Shown: positions 34,647 through 42,429, counted from the first letter of the stretch. The stretch is DNA of 42,429 bases from Myxococcales bacterium (GCA_020431405.1 JAGQIK010000430.1:1-42429); one strand, 5' to 3'. Notes: generated by a model from the letters alone, not told the origin. Numbers and translations are program-made.

Positions 34647-35389
34647 GCCGCTGGCTAGCCGTGATCCCGGCGCGCGGCGGCTCGCGTCGTCTGCCCCGCA
34701 AGAACCTCGCGCTGCTCGGCGGCAAGCCGCTGCTGGCACACAGCATCGAGGCGGCGCGCGCGGCGCGGCGGCTCTGGCGCGTGGCCGTCAGCACCGACGA
34801 CGCCCTGATCGCGGACGTGGCGCGCGCCTATGGCGCCGAGGTGATCATGCGCCCGGCCGAGCTGGCCAGCGATAGCGCCCCCACCGAGCCCACGCTGCGC
34901 CACGCGCTCGAGCACGTCGAGCAGCAGCTTGGCGAGCAGATCTCGGGCGTGGTGACACTGCAGCCCACGTCGCCGCTGCGAGGTGCCAACCGCATCGACC
35001 AAGCCATCACGCTGCTCGAGTCCGCGGGCGCCGACAGTGTCTGCGCCGTGGTGCACAACGTCGACTACTACTTCCTCGGCGACATCGACGCCGACGGTCG
35101 GCTGCAGGTCGGATACGACCCGCAGCGTAGGCTGCGCACGCAGGACATCACACCGCGCTACAAGGACAATGGCGCGATCTACGTCTCGCGGCGGGCGCTG
35201 ATCGTCGGCGATCCCTGCTGCCGTATGGGCGGCGACGTGCGGGCGCTGGTGATGGAGCCCTGGGAGTCGATCGACATCGACGAGATGGTCGACCTGCTCG
35301 AGGCGGCCGCGGTGCTCGAGCTTCGCAACCGCAGCGCCGACGCCGAGATCGACGCGCAGCTCAGCTTCGCGCGCGGCTGGGCGAGCTGA
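34643..35389 (+). CDS. CMP-nonulosonate (acylneuraminate) cytidylyltransferase
   Basis: 248 residues. The nucleotide-binding signature VIPARGGSRRLPRKNLALLG opens the protein. It is followed by KPLLAHSIEAA, VAVSTDDALIADVARAYGAE, GVVTLQPTSPLRGANRIDQA and, near the end, ALVMEPWESIDIDEMVDL, all typical of NeuA/PseF enzymes. It activates the sugar made by the preceding synthase with CTP. The 4-nt overlap with that gene and the shared sigma-54 promoter make a two-step cassette feeding a glycosyltransferase. Confidence 0.9.
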   Translation: MSRWLAVIPARGGSRRLPRKNLALLGGKPLLAHSIEAARAARRLWRVAVSTDDALIADVARAYGAEVIMRPAELASDSAPTEPTLRHALEHVEQQLGEQISGVVTLQPTSPLRGANRIDQAITLLESAGADSVCAVVHNVDYYFLGDIDADGRLQVGYDPQRRLRTQDITPRYKDNGAIYVSRRALIVGDPCCRMGGDVRALVMEPWESIDIDEMVDLLEAAAVLELRNRSADAEIDAQLSFARGWAS

Positions 35390-35397
35390 GCGCCGCC

Positions 35398-36276
35398 ATG
35401 CCGCGCCTGCTGCTCGGCCTCGCTGGCACCCTGCTAGCCCTCGTCGCGGGAGGGCAAAGCCAAAGCCGCCCCGACACAACTCCCAAGCCACAAACACCGC
35501 CACGGTCACGGTCACGGTCACGGCCCACGGTCACGCCCCACGCAGAACCCAGACCCAACGCGCCAACCGCCCCCACCACCACCCCGACACACCGCCGCCT
35601 GCTCACGCCGCAGGGTCGCATCCACGTGATCGTGCCGCGCGGCCTGCGCGAGGGCGCGGCGGTGTTCGTCTTCGTGCACGGCCATCGCACCAGCGCCGAC
35701 GAGGTCATGCGCCGCTCGGCGCTGGCGCGAAGCTTCCTGCAAAGCCGCGTCAACGCGCTGCTCGTGGTGCCCGACAGCCCGCGTGATCGCAGCGAGCCGC
35801 TGCGCTGGCCGCAGCTTGCCGACCTGCTGTCCGTCGCCGCGCGCGGCGCCGGCGTCGACAGCCCGCCCGACGGGCCGATCATCGTCGTCGCCCACAGCGG
35901 GGGCTATCGCACCGTGGCGCGCTGGACGCGCCACCGCCGGCTGCGTCAGATCATCCTGCTCGATGGCCTCTACGGCGCCGTCGGCACCTTCGACCACTGG
36001 CTGCGCGCCTCGCGCGCGCACCGTCTGGTCGCCTTTGGCGCCGGCACCCACGCGCGCGCCCTGCGCTGGGCACGCTCCGTGCGCGGCGCGGCGATCATGG
36101 CGCGCCCGCCGCGCGGCCCGCGCGAGCTCGACTGGAACACGCGTCATGCGCCGCTGCTGGTGCTGCACGCGCGGACGACCCACGCCGCCCTCGGGCGCGC
36201 CCGCGCCGTGTTCGATCTCGCCATCGCCCTCGGGCAGCTCGAGCCGCTCGACGCGCCGCGCGCCTGGAGCCGCTAG
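35398..36276 (+). CDS. Exported alpha/beta-hydrolase-like protein
   Basis: 292 residues. A signal peptide (MPRLLLGLAGTLLALVAGG) is followed by a Pro/Thr/Arg-rich linker partly encoded by a CGGTCA repeat (35503-35523). The fold shows HVIVPRGLREGAAVFVFVHG, a nucleophile elbow VVAHSGGYRTV and IILLDGLYGAV. An acidic residue is likely in LDWNTRHAPLLVLHA. The catalytic His is not obvious, so activity is uncertain. It starts 8 nt after neuA and may be co-transcribed. It converges on the histidine kinase with stops sharing CTAG. An esterase acting on acetylated glycans is possible but unproven. Confidence 0.72.
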   Translation: MPRLLLGLAGTLLALVAGGQSQSRPDTTPKPQTPPRSRSRSRPTVTPHAEPRPNAPTAPTTTPTHRRLLTPQGRIHVIVPRGLREGAAVFVFVHGHRTSADEVMRRSALARSFLQSRVNALLVVPDSPRDRSEPLRWPQLADLLSVAARGAGVDSPPDGPIIVVAHSGGYRTVARWTRHRRLRQIILLDGLYGAVGTFDHWLRASRAHRLVAFGAGTHARALRWARSVRGAAIMARPPRGPRELDWNTRHAPLLVLHARTTHAALGRARAVFDLAIALGQLEPLDAPRAWSR

Positions 36277-38021
36277 GCGCAGTCGCAGCGCTCGCCGCCG
36301 TCGAGCAGCAGCGCGAGCTTGGCCGGGTCGAGCGGCTTGTCGAGCAGCGGCAGGCTCGACTCGGCCACCTGCGCCGCTACCTCCGGCGAGACGCCGCCGC
36401 TCATCAGCGCGATGCGGCCTGACAGCTCGGGCGTTGTCGCGACGATGCGCGCGGCGAGCTCGGGCCCGGTGATGGTGGGCATCAGCACGTCGACCAGCAC
36501 GAAGTCGAAGCGCTCCCCGCGCGCGAGCATCTGCAGCGCCGTCTCCGGCGTGTCGGCGGTGGTCACGTCGTGCACCCGCGAGAGGCGCCGGTGCAGCGCG
36601 CGCAGCAGCATCGGCTCGTCGTCGACGACGAGGACGCGACAACGGCCGCCCCGCGTCCGCACGGGCAGCGAGCTGGTGGCCGGCCGCCTCGGCGGACGCG
36701 GCGACTCGGCCAGCACCGCCTCGAGCGGCAGCTTGAGCCGCGCTGTGGTGCCGAGGCCCACGCCGGGGCTTTCGAGCTCGATCGTACCGCCGTGCCGCTG
36801 CGCGATGCCGAGCGACAGCGCCAGCCCCATGCCCGTGCCTTCGCCGGGGCGCTTGCTGGTGTAGAACATCTCGGTGGCGCGCGCGAGCTTGTCGGGTGCG
36901 ATGCCGCAGCCGCTGTCGCGCACCTCGATCACGGCGTAGTCGCCGTCACGAAGGACGCTCACGGCGACGCTGTTGTAGCTCGGCGAGCCAGGCTCGATCG
37001 CCTGCACCGCGTTGCTGAGCAGGTTGACGACGATCTGATTGATCTCGTCGCGGACGCAGGTCACCGGCGGCAGCGGCTCGAAGCGCTGCTCGAGCCGTGC
37101 GCGCGCGCCGAGCGCCGAGCGAAAGAGCGTCAGCGCCGAGCTGACGACGTCCTGCAGCTCGCAACGCTCGGCCTCGGCGGCGCCCATGTGCGAGTAGATG
37201 CCGACTTGTCGCACCAGCGAGCCGATGCGGCGCACGCCGTCGCGGCTGTCGGCCAGCATCGAGCTCAGATCGAGCGCCAGGCGCCGGCAGCGCTCGCGCT
37301 CGGTGTCGTCATGGTTGCTGACGCGTTGATCGGCCGCGGCGTGCAAGACCTCCTCGAGCAGCGGCGCCTCGCGCGACAGCTCGTGCAGGATGTCGGTGAC
37401 GAAGGCGAGCGGGTTGTTGATCTCGTGCGCGATGCCGGCGGCGAACTGCCCGAGGGTGGTCAGCTTCTCCTTGATCGTCAGCATGCGCTGCGCGCGGCGC
37501 AGCTCCTTGTTGAGCCGCAGCAGCGTGGCCTTTGCTTGCGCGAGCTCGCTGTTGCGAGTCGCGAGGCGATCGCGCTGCTGCTCGAGCTGCTCGTGCGCCA
37601 GCTGCAGCTGGGCGTGCTGCGAGATCATGTCGCGATCGAGCTGACGGCGCTCGCTGGCGTCGCGCAGCAGCAGCAGCAGCCTGCCGTCCGCCAGCTCCGA
37701 GACGAAGGCGCTCAGATCGCGCGCGCCACCATCAGGCCACACGACGTGCGCTTGCTCGCGATAGCCCGGCTCGACGAGCGCGTACCAGCCGAGCTCCTCG
37801 ACACCGACGAAACACTTCGGTCCGATGGTGTCGATAGGCATGCCTATGACGAGCTCGCGCTCGACGCGCAGCAAGTCACAGGCTCTGTCGTTGAGCGCGC
37901 ACACCGACAGATCCTCGCCGTCGATGATGATCAGCGCCTCGGGGAAGGCCTCCAGCGAGAGGACGTCGGACGACCCCAGGTCGCGCGGCGCGATAACGCG
38001 CTCGATGCTATGCAGGGTCAT
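36273..38021 (-). CDS. Hybrid sensor histidine kinase (PAS-HisKA-HATPase-receiver)
   Basis: 582 residues, no membrane segment. A PAS-like domain (about 25-125; ALIIIDGEDLSVCALNDRAC) leads to a coiled coil. The phosphoacceptor is His199 in AAGIAHEINNPLAFV. The catalytic domain has an N box (DEINQIVVNLLSNAVQAI), IEVRDSGCGIAPD and TSKRPGEGTGMGLALSLG. A C-terminal receiver has VLVVDDEPMLLRAL, Asp511 in VLVDVLMP, LMSGG and LLDKPL. The attached receiver may pass phosphate on or tune the kinase. Its ATG lies 14 nt inside the end of the HDOD gene, so the two are translated together. The target is unknown; the lone receiver near 31.5 kb is one candidate. Confidence 0.9.
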   Translation of the reverse strand: MTLHSIERVIAPRDLGSSDVLSLEAFPEALIIIDGEDLSVCALNDRACDLLRVERELVIGMPIDTIGPKCFVGVEELGWYALVEPGYREQAHVVWPDGGARDLSAFVSELADGRLLLLLRDASERRQLDRDMISQHAQLQLAHEQLEQQRDRLATRNSELAQAKATLLRLNKELRRAQRMLTIKEKLTTLGQFAAGIAHEINNPLAFVTDILHELSREAPLLEEVLHAAADQRVSNHDDTERERCRRLALDLSSMLADSRDGVRRIGSLVRQVGIYSHMGAAEAERCELQDVVSSALTLFRSALGARARLEQRFEPLPPVTCVRDEINQIVVNLLSNAVQAIEPGSPSYNSVAVSVLRDGDYAVIEVRDSGCGIAPDKLARATEMFYTSKRPGEGTGMGLALSLGIAQRHGGTIELESPGVGLGTTARLKLPLEAVLAESPRPPRRPATSSLPVRTRGGRCRVLVVDDEPMLLRALHRRLSRVHDVTTADTPETALQMLARGERFDFVLVDVLMPTITGPELAARIVATTPELSGRIALMSGGVSPEVAAQVAESSLPLLDKPLDPAKLALLLDGGERCDCA

Positions 38022-38946
38022 GGAGCAGCTCCAGGAACGACTTCCATCGCGCCAGCTCGTTAGGCAGACGGGCGGCGAGCAGATCGAGCTCGCCGCCGCG
38101 CACGCGCACCTCCTCCAGTAGCCCCTCGCTCGGTTCTCCCACGTTGGTGCTGCACCCATCACCGAAGCCGGCGTAGCGCGCGATGTAGTCGGCGGCGCCC
38201 ACTACGAGCGCCGCGGTACGTTGATCGCCGATCAACGAGACGGCGCCACGTCCGCTGGCCGCGTGGTGAAACCCGATACAGGCCACCAACCGCGGCGGCA
38301 GGCGCCAGCGACGGGCGGCGACTCGGCCAACCTGCTCGTGATCGGCGCGCGGGCCGCGACCATCACGCGCGCGCTCCGCGTCGAACAGTGAGATGTCACG
38401 CTCGCGCGCGTCGTCGCAAGCGCGAGCGAAGCCTTCGGGATCAGCACACGCGCTGATGATCTTACCGATGTCGTGCAGCAGGCCGCCGGTGAAGAGCTCC
38501 TCGACGGGCAGCCGCTGGCGCCGCCCGATGTCGCGGGCCAACAGCGCGGTGGCCAGCGCGTGTTGCCACAGCCGCCCCGCGTCGAGCGGCGACCCGTCGC
38601 GCAGCCGCGGCAGCGCGCGCACCACCGCCACCGTCAAGACCAGCTGATGCAGGGTGTCGAGGCCTAGATACGAGACCGCACGACGCACGTCGGACACGCC
38701 TCGCGGTACGGCGTAGTAGGCCGAGTTGACGAGCTTGAGCACACGCGCGGTGAGCGATGGATCGCTGCTGACGAGACTAACGATCTCGGCGGTCTTGGCC
38801 TCGGGATCACTGGCCAGCTGCGCCGTGCGCACGGCGACGGCGGGCAGCGTTGGCACCTTCGCCTTTTCGATCAGCTCCAGCGCGCGGGCGTTGCTCGCCG
38901 CGCTTTCGCGGACCTTCGAGCGCTGGGCGATCTCCAAGCTCGTCAT
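38008..38946 (-). CDS. HDOD-domain protein upstream of the hybrid kinase
   Basis: 312 residues. After a short helix the HDOD domain reads KVPTLPAVAVRTAQLASDPE, IVSLVSSDPSLTARVLKLVN, SAYYAVPRGVSDVRRAVSYL, then LPVEELFTGGLLHDIGKII. Here the HD motif is intact (HDIGK) and a later IGFHHAASG recalls true HD hydrolases, so this copy may retain metal binding. The gene overlaps the kinase gene by 14 nt. In related bacteria HDOD-kinase pairs control motility or chemosensory genes. It is the third HDOD protein in the window. Confidence 0.88.
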   Translation of the reverse strand: MTSLEIAQRSKVRESAASNARALELIEKAKVPTLPAVAVRTAQLASDPEAKTAEIVSLVSSDPSLTARVLKLVNSAYYAVPRGVSDVRRAVSYLGLDTLHQLVLTVAVVRALPRLRDGSPLDAGRLWQHALATALLARDIGRRQRLPVEELFTGGLLHDIGKIISACADPEGFARACDDARERDISLFDAERARDGRGPRADHEQVGRVAARRWRLPPRLVACIGFHHAASGRGAVSLIGDQRTAALVVGAADYIARYAGFGDGCSTNVGEPSEGLLEEVRVRGGELDLLAARLPNELARWKSFLELLHDPA

Positions 38947-38991
38947 CGCCCGTCAACAACGGCCGCTGCGCGAAAAAGTTGAGGGGCCGAC

Positions 38992-39018
38992 TTAACGGCG
39001 CCGCATCACCGCCGATAT
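38992..39018 (+). promoter_or_regulatory. Sigma-28-like sequence before the mini axial gene
   Basis: TTAA-N15-GCCGATAT resembles the flagellar sigma-28 consensus TAAA-N15-GCCGATAA. The -10 overlaps the first possible ATG, so only the second ATG (39026) fits, as a leaderless start. It could be chance. Confidence 0.3.
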
Positions 39019-39025
39019 GGCGATC

Positions 39026-39253
39026 ATGCGCATCCTCTCCAGCGCGCTCGCGGGCGTGCGCAGTGCTCAGCGCGACGCGGCCAAGGCCGCCCGCCAGATG
39101 ATCCCCGACCCCCCGGGCGCGCCGCGCGGCGACGACGCCATGGTCCGCGGCGCCGTCGGCCTGATGCGCGCCGAACGCGATCAGGCTGCCTCGGTCGCCG
39201 TGGCGCGCACGGGCGATGAGATGCTCGGCACGCTGCTAGACGTGGTCGCCTAG
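39026..39253 (+). CDS. Mini flagellar axial-like protein (both D0 ends, no middle)
   Basis: 75 residues. The N-terminus MRILSSALAGVRSAQRDAAK resembles the start of rod/hook proteins (S-A-L-S-G-L-x-A-A-Q). The C-terminus MRAERDQAASVAVARTGDEM then LGTLLDVVA resembles their closing helix (A-N-x-x-V-x-x-T-x-D-E-M-L-x-x-L-L). Only about 22 residues separate them. It would thus be a D0 helix pair alone. Small proteins of this sort occur in other flagellated bacteria, but their role is not settled; export adaptor or rod plug are possibilities. An ATG 9 bases upstream is also in frame. The gene stands alone, 20 bp from a convergent TPR gene. Confidence 0.68.
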   Translation: MRILSSALAGVRSAQRDAAKAARQMIPDPPGAPRGDDAMVRGAVGLMRAERDQAASVAVARTGDEMLGTLLDVVA

Positions 39254-39272
39254 GCGACCGCCGCCTAGATCG

Positions 39273-39785
39273 CTAGCCGAGCGTCTCGACGAGGGCACGA
39301 GCCTCTTCGTCGGTGCTGTCGATGGCGATCAAGCGCCGCGCGTACTCGCAGCAAGCGTCCAGGTCGCCGTTGGCGATCGCCACGTCGACGAGGTTCTGCA
39401 GCGGCAGCGGGTCGTCGGGCGCCTGCTCCGAGGCCATCTCGAGCTGATCGACAGCCGCGCGCGTCAGACCGAGCTTGAAATAGATCACGCCCAGGTCGTT
39501 GGCCAGCCGCGGGTACATCGGATGCACGCGTTGCACGGCGTGCAGATGACCCAGCGAGCGATGCAGATCACCGAGCAGGTGCGCGCAGCGCGCCAGCCCC
39601 ATGTGAGCGCGGCTCGACGGCTGCTCGGCGAGCGCCTCGCGGAAGATCGGCTCGGCGGACTCGATGTCGCCGCTGTCGAGGATCGCCTCGGCCTGGTCGA
39701 GCAGCTGCTCGACGCTGCGCGGCGGCGTGGCCTCGATGCCGGGCTGCCCGTGCTGTGACGCCTGCGAACGGATGATGGTTTCCAT
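39273..39785 (-). CDS. Tetratricopeptide-repeat protein TPR2
   Basis: 170 residues, soluble. Residues 25-168 hold four TPR-like helix pairs (VEQLLDQAEAILDSGDIESA; SRAHMGLARCAHLLGDLHRS; RLANDLGVIYFKLGLTRAAV; LQNLVDVAIANGDLDACCEY). The phrase L-x-x-DLG-x-I with a following LE-x-A helix is shared with TPR1, so the two are probably paralogues. The ATG is set by GGAGG upstream and lies 37 nt after the predicted sigma-54 transcription start, the same leader length as TPR1. It is monocistronic here. A role in flagellar or glycan assembly is inferred from its shared control only. Confidence 0.83.
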   Translation of the reverse strand: METIIRSQASQHGQPGIEATPPRSVEQLLDQAEAILDSGDIESAEPIFREALAEQPSSRAHMGLARCAHLLGDLHRSLGHLHAVQRVHPMYPRLANDLGVIYFKLGLTRAAVDQLEMASEQAPDDPLPLQNLVDVAIANGDLDACCEYARRLIAIDSTDEEARALVETLG

Positions 39786-39799
39786 GGTTTCGACCTCCG

Positions 39800-39817
39800 G
39801 CAGGCCACGAAGCCTGC
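39800..39817 (-). other. 5' leader hairpin of TPR2 mRNA
   Basis: On the minus strand GCAGGC-TTCGTG-GCCTGC is a 6-bp stem with a 6-nt loop, 14 nt before the ATG. It has the same geometry as the TPR1 leader hairpin but a different sequence. Confidence 0.5.
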
Positions 39818-39832
39818 ACACGTAGCGATCGA

Positions 39833-39848
39833 AGCAACCCACAGGCCA
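39833..39848 (-). promoter_or_regulatory. Sigma-54 promoter of TPR2
   Basis: On the minus strand TGGCCT-GTGGG-TTGCT has a perfect -12 box and TGGC at -24, with GG and GC ten bases apart. Transcription from TTGCTTCGA onward begins like the TPR1 promoter. Confidence 0.72.
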
Positions 39849-39887
39849 AGATCTGCGCTGTCTGATCCCGAGGGATTAGCGCGCGCG

Positions 39888-39925
39888 GCGTCAACGCGTC
39901 GACGATCTCGTCGGACCCTTGACGC
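39888..39925. promoter_or_regulatory. Activator palindromes upstream of TPR2
   Basis: GCGTCAA-CGCG-TCGACGA (39888-39905, 12 of 14) begins 39 bp from the -24 box. TCGTCGG-ACCC-TTGACGC (39908-39925, 11 of 14) lies exactly 20 bp further out. Confidence 0.72.
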
Positions 39926-40004
39926 CGAGGGCGCGGCGCCGCGTCGCGATCTCGCGCATCGATAGAGAGCGCCAGCGGCTCGCGGCTTGCTTCATGGCCA
40001 GGGC

Positions 40005-40505
40005 GTGAGGCGCTCGCTCGCATCGCTGCTGCTGCTGTTCGTCGCCGCGTCCAACGCGCGCGGCGCGGACGACACGGCCTCCGTGCTGCTCTACAACACG
40101 CACACCGGCGAGCGGCTGCGCGTGGGGCGCTACCTGCCATCACCGCGCGCGCTCGACCGCTTCTTGCGCAGCCGCAAAGCGCGACGCTACACCCTGATGG
40201 ATCCGCGGCTGGTTCTCGCCGCCGTCACCGCGGCGCGCGCACACGGACGCACCGCGGTGCACATCATCAGCGCCTTCCGCCCGCGCGCGCTCAACGAGGC
40301 GATGCGCCTCGCCGGACACAAGGTCGCTCGGCGCAGTCGACACACCTCGGGGCAAGCGTTGGATCTGCGGATCCCGGGGCTCGAAACGCGCGCGCTGTGC
40401 CGCTACTTCGACCGCGTTCACGGCGGCGGCGTGGGCTGCTACCAGGGCGCGCGATTCGTGCACATCGACGTCGGGCCGCGCAGGCGTTGGGGCTTTGGTC
40501 GCTAG
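40005..40505 (+). CDS. Exported M15-like (YcbK/DUF882-type) peptidase
   Basis: 166 residues from a GTG that begins a signal peptide (RRSLASLLLLFVAASNARG). The zinc-site motifs of the M15A/DUF882 family are present: SAFRPRALNEAMRLAGH, then SRHTSGQALDLRIPG with His and Asp ligands, and a late FVHIDVG with the third His. These enzymes trim peptidoglycan peptides in the periplasm. There is no ATG in frame nearby and the Shine-Dalgarno sequence is weak. The next gene follows after 18 nt. Confidence 0.8.
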   Translation: MRRSLASLLLLFVAASNARGADDTASVLLYNTHTGERLRVGRYLPSPRALDRFLRSRKARRYTLMDPRLVLAAVTAARAHGRTAVHIISAFRPRALNEAMRLAGHKVARRSRHTSGQALDLRIPGLETRALCRYFDRVHGGGVGCYQGARFVHIDVGPRRRWGFGR

Positions 40506-40523
40506 GGCGGTATATTTGGTGCG

Positions 40524-41345
40524 ATGTCGCCACGCTTGCTGTTGGTCGCCTCGCTCGTCGTCGCCGCGGGCGCGTGCACGCTCGACGTGCCCGATCCCAA
40601 CAGCGTCGCCGATCCCGACCTGAGCGCCGTCGCAGACGCCGGCGCGCGCGAGCTGCTCCGCGACCGAGGCGCGCGCGACGCCGACCTGCCGTCAGGCGAA
40701 GCGCGCGTTGACGCCGGCGACGTCGGGCCCGACGCGCCGATAAAGCGCCTCTTCGAAGACGGCTTCGAAAGCGGCGACGTGTCGGCGTTCAAAGGCAACA
40801 ACGTGGGAACCGGCGACAGCCTCTCGGTCGTCGCCAATCCCGCCTTCGCAGGCAGCTACGCGCTGCGCTGCTCGGTGGACAGCGCCGCCACAGGCCAGGC
40901 GATGGTCTGGCACGATCTGCCGCCGGCCAACCGCTACTACCTGAGGCTGCGCGTGTACCTCGACTCGGCCTTCGCCACGACCTCGCGCGTGAACATTCTG
41001 CAGACGCTCTACGGCGGCTGGAACAACATCATCGGCTTCACCATCCGCCCCGACCTGACCTTCTACCTTTGGAACTCCGCCGCCAGCGAGGAGTACAACT
41101 CCGGCGGCGTGACCTTGAAGCGCGCCACGTGGCACAGCATCGAGGTGCTGGTCGGCGTCTCGAGCAGCGCCGGCGAGGTCGCCGTGTGGCTCGACGGCCA
41201 GCAGATCGTCGACGCGACGGGCGTCAACACCGGCAGCAATCCTATCGAGCGCTTCGTCACGGGCATCTTCTGGCTCGACCCCGAGACCGAGCCCAACACG
41301 ATCACCATCGATGACGTCGCGGTGGATACCGCGCCCTTTCACTAG
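40524..41345 (+). CDS. Lipoprotein with LamG/polysaccharide-lyase-like domain
   Basis: 273 residues. Signal and lipobox: LLLVASLVVAAGAC. An Asp/Ala/Gly-rich linker (about 20-72) leads to a beta-sandwich of concanavalin type: LFEDGFESGDVSAF, SYALRCSVDSAATGQAM, YYLRLRVYLDSAF, TWHSIEVLVGVSSSAGEVAV, WLDGQQIVDATGVNTGS and TITIDDVAVDTA. This pattern is typical of secreted myxobacterial carbohydrate-binding or unknown lipoproteins. No catalytic residues can be named. It lies 2 nt before a Ser/Thr kinase gene. Confidence 0.78.
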   Translation: MSPRLLLVASLVVAAGACTLDVPDPNSVADPDLSAVADAGARELLRDRGARDADLPSGEARVDAGDVGPDAPIKRLFEDGFESGDVSAFKGNNVGTGDSLSVVANPAFAGSYALRCSVDSAATGQAMVWHDLPPANRYYLRLRVYLDSAFATTSRVNILQTLYGGWNNIIGFTIRPDLTFYLWNSAASEEYNSGGVTLKRATWHSIEVLVGVSSSAGEVAVWLDGQQIVDATGVNTGSNPIERFVTGIFWLDPETEPNTITIDDVAVDTAPFH

Positions 41346-41347
41346 CC

Positions 41348-42429
41348 ATGGCTGACGACGACGCCGTAGCCACCGAGCCGACCGCCCGGCGCGTGGACGA
41401 CGTGGCGACGACCGAGGTCGGCGAGCGGCCCGCCCCGTCGTCGTCGCAGCCCGACCCCATCGGCAAGCTGCTGCGCGGCACCTATCGCCTCGAGCGCTTC
41501 ATCGGCGAGGGCGGCATGGGCCGCGTCTACGAGGCATCGCACGAGCGGCTATCGCGCCGCTTCGCCGTCAAGCTGCTCGGCGGCGAGCACTCGCGCAACG
41601 ACAAGACCGTCTCGCGCATGGAGCGCGAGGCAGACATCACCAGCCGCCTCGATCACGCACACATCGTCGACGTGATCGACTTCGACTACGCCGACGACGG
41701 CAGACCCTTCATCGTGATGGAGCTGCTCAAGGGCGAAACGCTCGCCCGACGCCTGCAACGCGAGCGCGTGATCAGCGACCTCGACCACGTCGAGGCCATC
41801 GTAGAGCAGGTCACCTCGGCGCTGGCGGCGGCGCACGGCGCCGGCATCGTCCACCGAGATCTCAAGCCCGCCAACATCTTCCTCTGTCGACGCGCGAGCG
41901 GCGAGAAGCTGCCATTCGTCAAGGTGATGGACTTCGGCATCTCCAAGGACATGCACGCCGCGGGACACGAGCTGACCGCCGCCATCGCCGTGCTCGGCAC
42001 GCCGCCGTACATGTCGCCCGAGCAGATCCAAGGGCGCACGGCGCACGCCGACGCGCGCGCCGATGTCTTCGCGCTCGGCGCGGTGATCTTCCGCATGCTC
42101 GGCGGCGCGCCGCCGTTTCGCAGCGACTCCAAGGCCGAGTCGATGTTTCGCCAGGCCACCAGCGGCAAGCCGATCGAGACGCCCGCTTGGACGCGCGTCG
42201 CCGAGCCGATCCGACGCGTGGTGCTGCGGGCGCTCAGCGCCAAGCCCGACGCACGACAGGTCGACGCGGCCGAGCTCGGCAGGCAGATGAAGGCCGCCAT
42301 CGGCGAGGCGCGCGCTGGCGGCGCGGCGCGCGCGCACGGCGAGACGCAGGGCGACGAGGCCGGCGACACGCTCGACGTGCCGCCGCGCACACGTCGCGGT
42401 GCGCGAGGCCCGAGCCAGCGCGTGACGCG
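41348..42429 (+). CDS. Ser/Thr protein kinase (3' end outside window)
   Basis: At least 360 residues. After a 40-residue acidic/Pro tail, the kinase domain shows the Gly loop IGEGGMGRVYEA, AVKLL with the ATP-binding Lys, VMELLKGETLARRL, catalytic loop IVHRDLKPANIFL, DFGIS metal loop and GTPPYMSPEQI activation-segment end. It then continues to SAKPDARQVDAAELGRQMKA. All key residues are present, so it should be active. The Pkn/PASTA-type C-terminus is not visible. Eukaryote-type kinases are abundant in Myxococcota, which supports the taxonomic guess. Confidence 0.92.
   Translation, partial: MADDDAVATEPTARRVDDVATTEVGERPAPSSSQPDPIGKLLRGTYRLERFIGEGGMGRVYEASHERLSRRFAVKLLGGEHSRNDKTVSRMEREADITSRLDHAHIVDVIDFDYADDGRPFIVMELLKGETLARRLQRERVISDLDHVEAIVEQVTSALAAAHGAGIVHRDLKPANIFLCRRASGEKLPFVKVMDFGISKDMHAAGHELTAAIAVLGTPPYMSPEQIQGRTAHADARADVFALGAVIFRMLGGAPPFRSDSKAESMFRQATSGKPIETPAWTRVAEPIRRVVLRALSAKPDARQVDAAELGRQMKAAIGEARAGGAARAHGETQGDEAGDTLDVPPRTRRGARGPSQRVT

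Noticed and set aside
35423-35440. TGGCAC-N5-TAGCC in the start of the hydrolase gene
   Set aside because: Part of the signal-peptide coding sequence; the -12 box is poor and there is no upstream palindrome.
36273-36276. Convergent genes sharing a CTAG stop, as also at 7747-7750
   Set aside because: Shared stop codons are a natural result of tight packing with TAG stops on both strands; no special function is implied.

Overview
The window is very GC-rich, tightly packed and free of insertion sequences, tRNA or rRNA genes and CRISPR arrays. Its gene mix points to a flagellated deltaproteobacterial lineage, most likely Myxococcota: a eukaryote-type Ser/Thr kinase, a sigma-54 enhancer-binding protein, several HDOD proteins, Cys-rich lipoproteins with Asp/Ala tails, and many GTG starts. 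The phylum is inferred from gene content and style, not from a marker gene.

Layout. Bases 1-7750 hold surface-glycan genes: a methyltransferase-glycosyltransferase-glycosyltransferase fusion on the minus strand, diverging from an operon of a TPR protein, a radical SAM protein, a CgeB-like glycosyltransferase and an HDOD-GGDEF protein. Bases 7747-12853 carry signalling and secreted genes: an HDOD protein, a pentapeptide-repeat potassium channel, a diguanylate cyclase, a PHB-depolymerase-like esterase and two unknowns. Bases 12927-30401 are a flagellar block on the minus strand in two transcription units. The first runs PflA/MotC-like protein-flgB-flgC-fliE-fliF-fliG-fliH-fliI-fliJ/motE-fliK-flgD-flgE. 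The second runs motA-motB1-motB2-fliL-fliM-fliN-fliO. Export-gate genes (fliPQR, flhAB), ring and rod genes (flgFGHI), flgKL and flagellin are absent. Bases 30510-33321 (minus) hold a lipoprotein, a small barrel, a lone receiver and the sigma-54 activator. Bases 33708-36276 (plus) hold a nonulosonate synthase, a cytidylyltransferase and a lipase-like protein. The rest has a hybrid histidine kinase, an HDOD protein, a tiny axial-like protein, a second TPR protein, an M15-type peptidase, a lipoprotein and a truncated Ser/Thr kinase.

The strongest find is a regulatory code shared by these regions. Six sigma-54 (-24/-12) promoters precede the MT-GT-GT gene, TPR1 operon, motA operon, flgB operon, neuB operon and TPR2. 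At each, a palindrome resembling GCGTCAA-N4-TTGACGC lies about 38-41 bp upstream of the -24 box, usually with a second copy about 20 bp further out. This ties flagellar assembly, stator genes and glycan genes into one regulon, probably under the enhancer-binding protein at 31966-33321. Structural oddities also stand out. Two different MotB-like proteins sit in tandem, and one lacks the proton-carrying Asp. FliJ is fused in frame to a MotE-like periplasmic protein. A periplasmic helical-repeat protein opens the flgB operon. A 75-residue protein looks like just the two ends of a hook/rod protein. Together these suggest an unusual flagellar motor with extra periplasmic stator parts.
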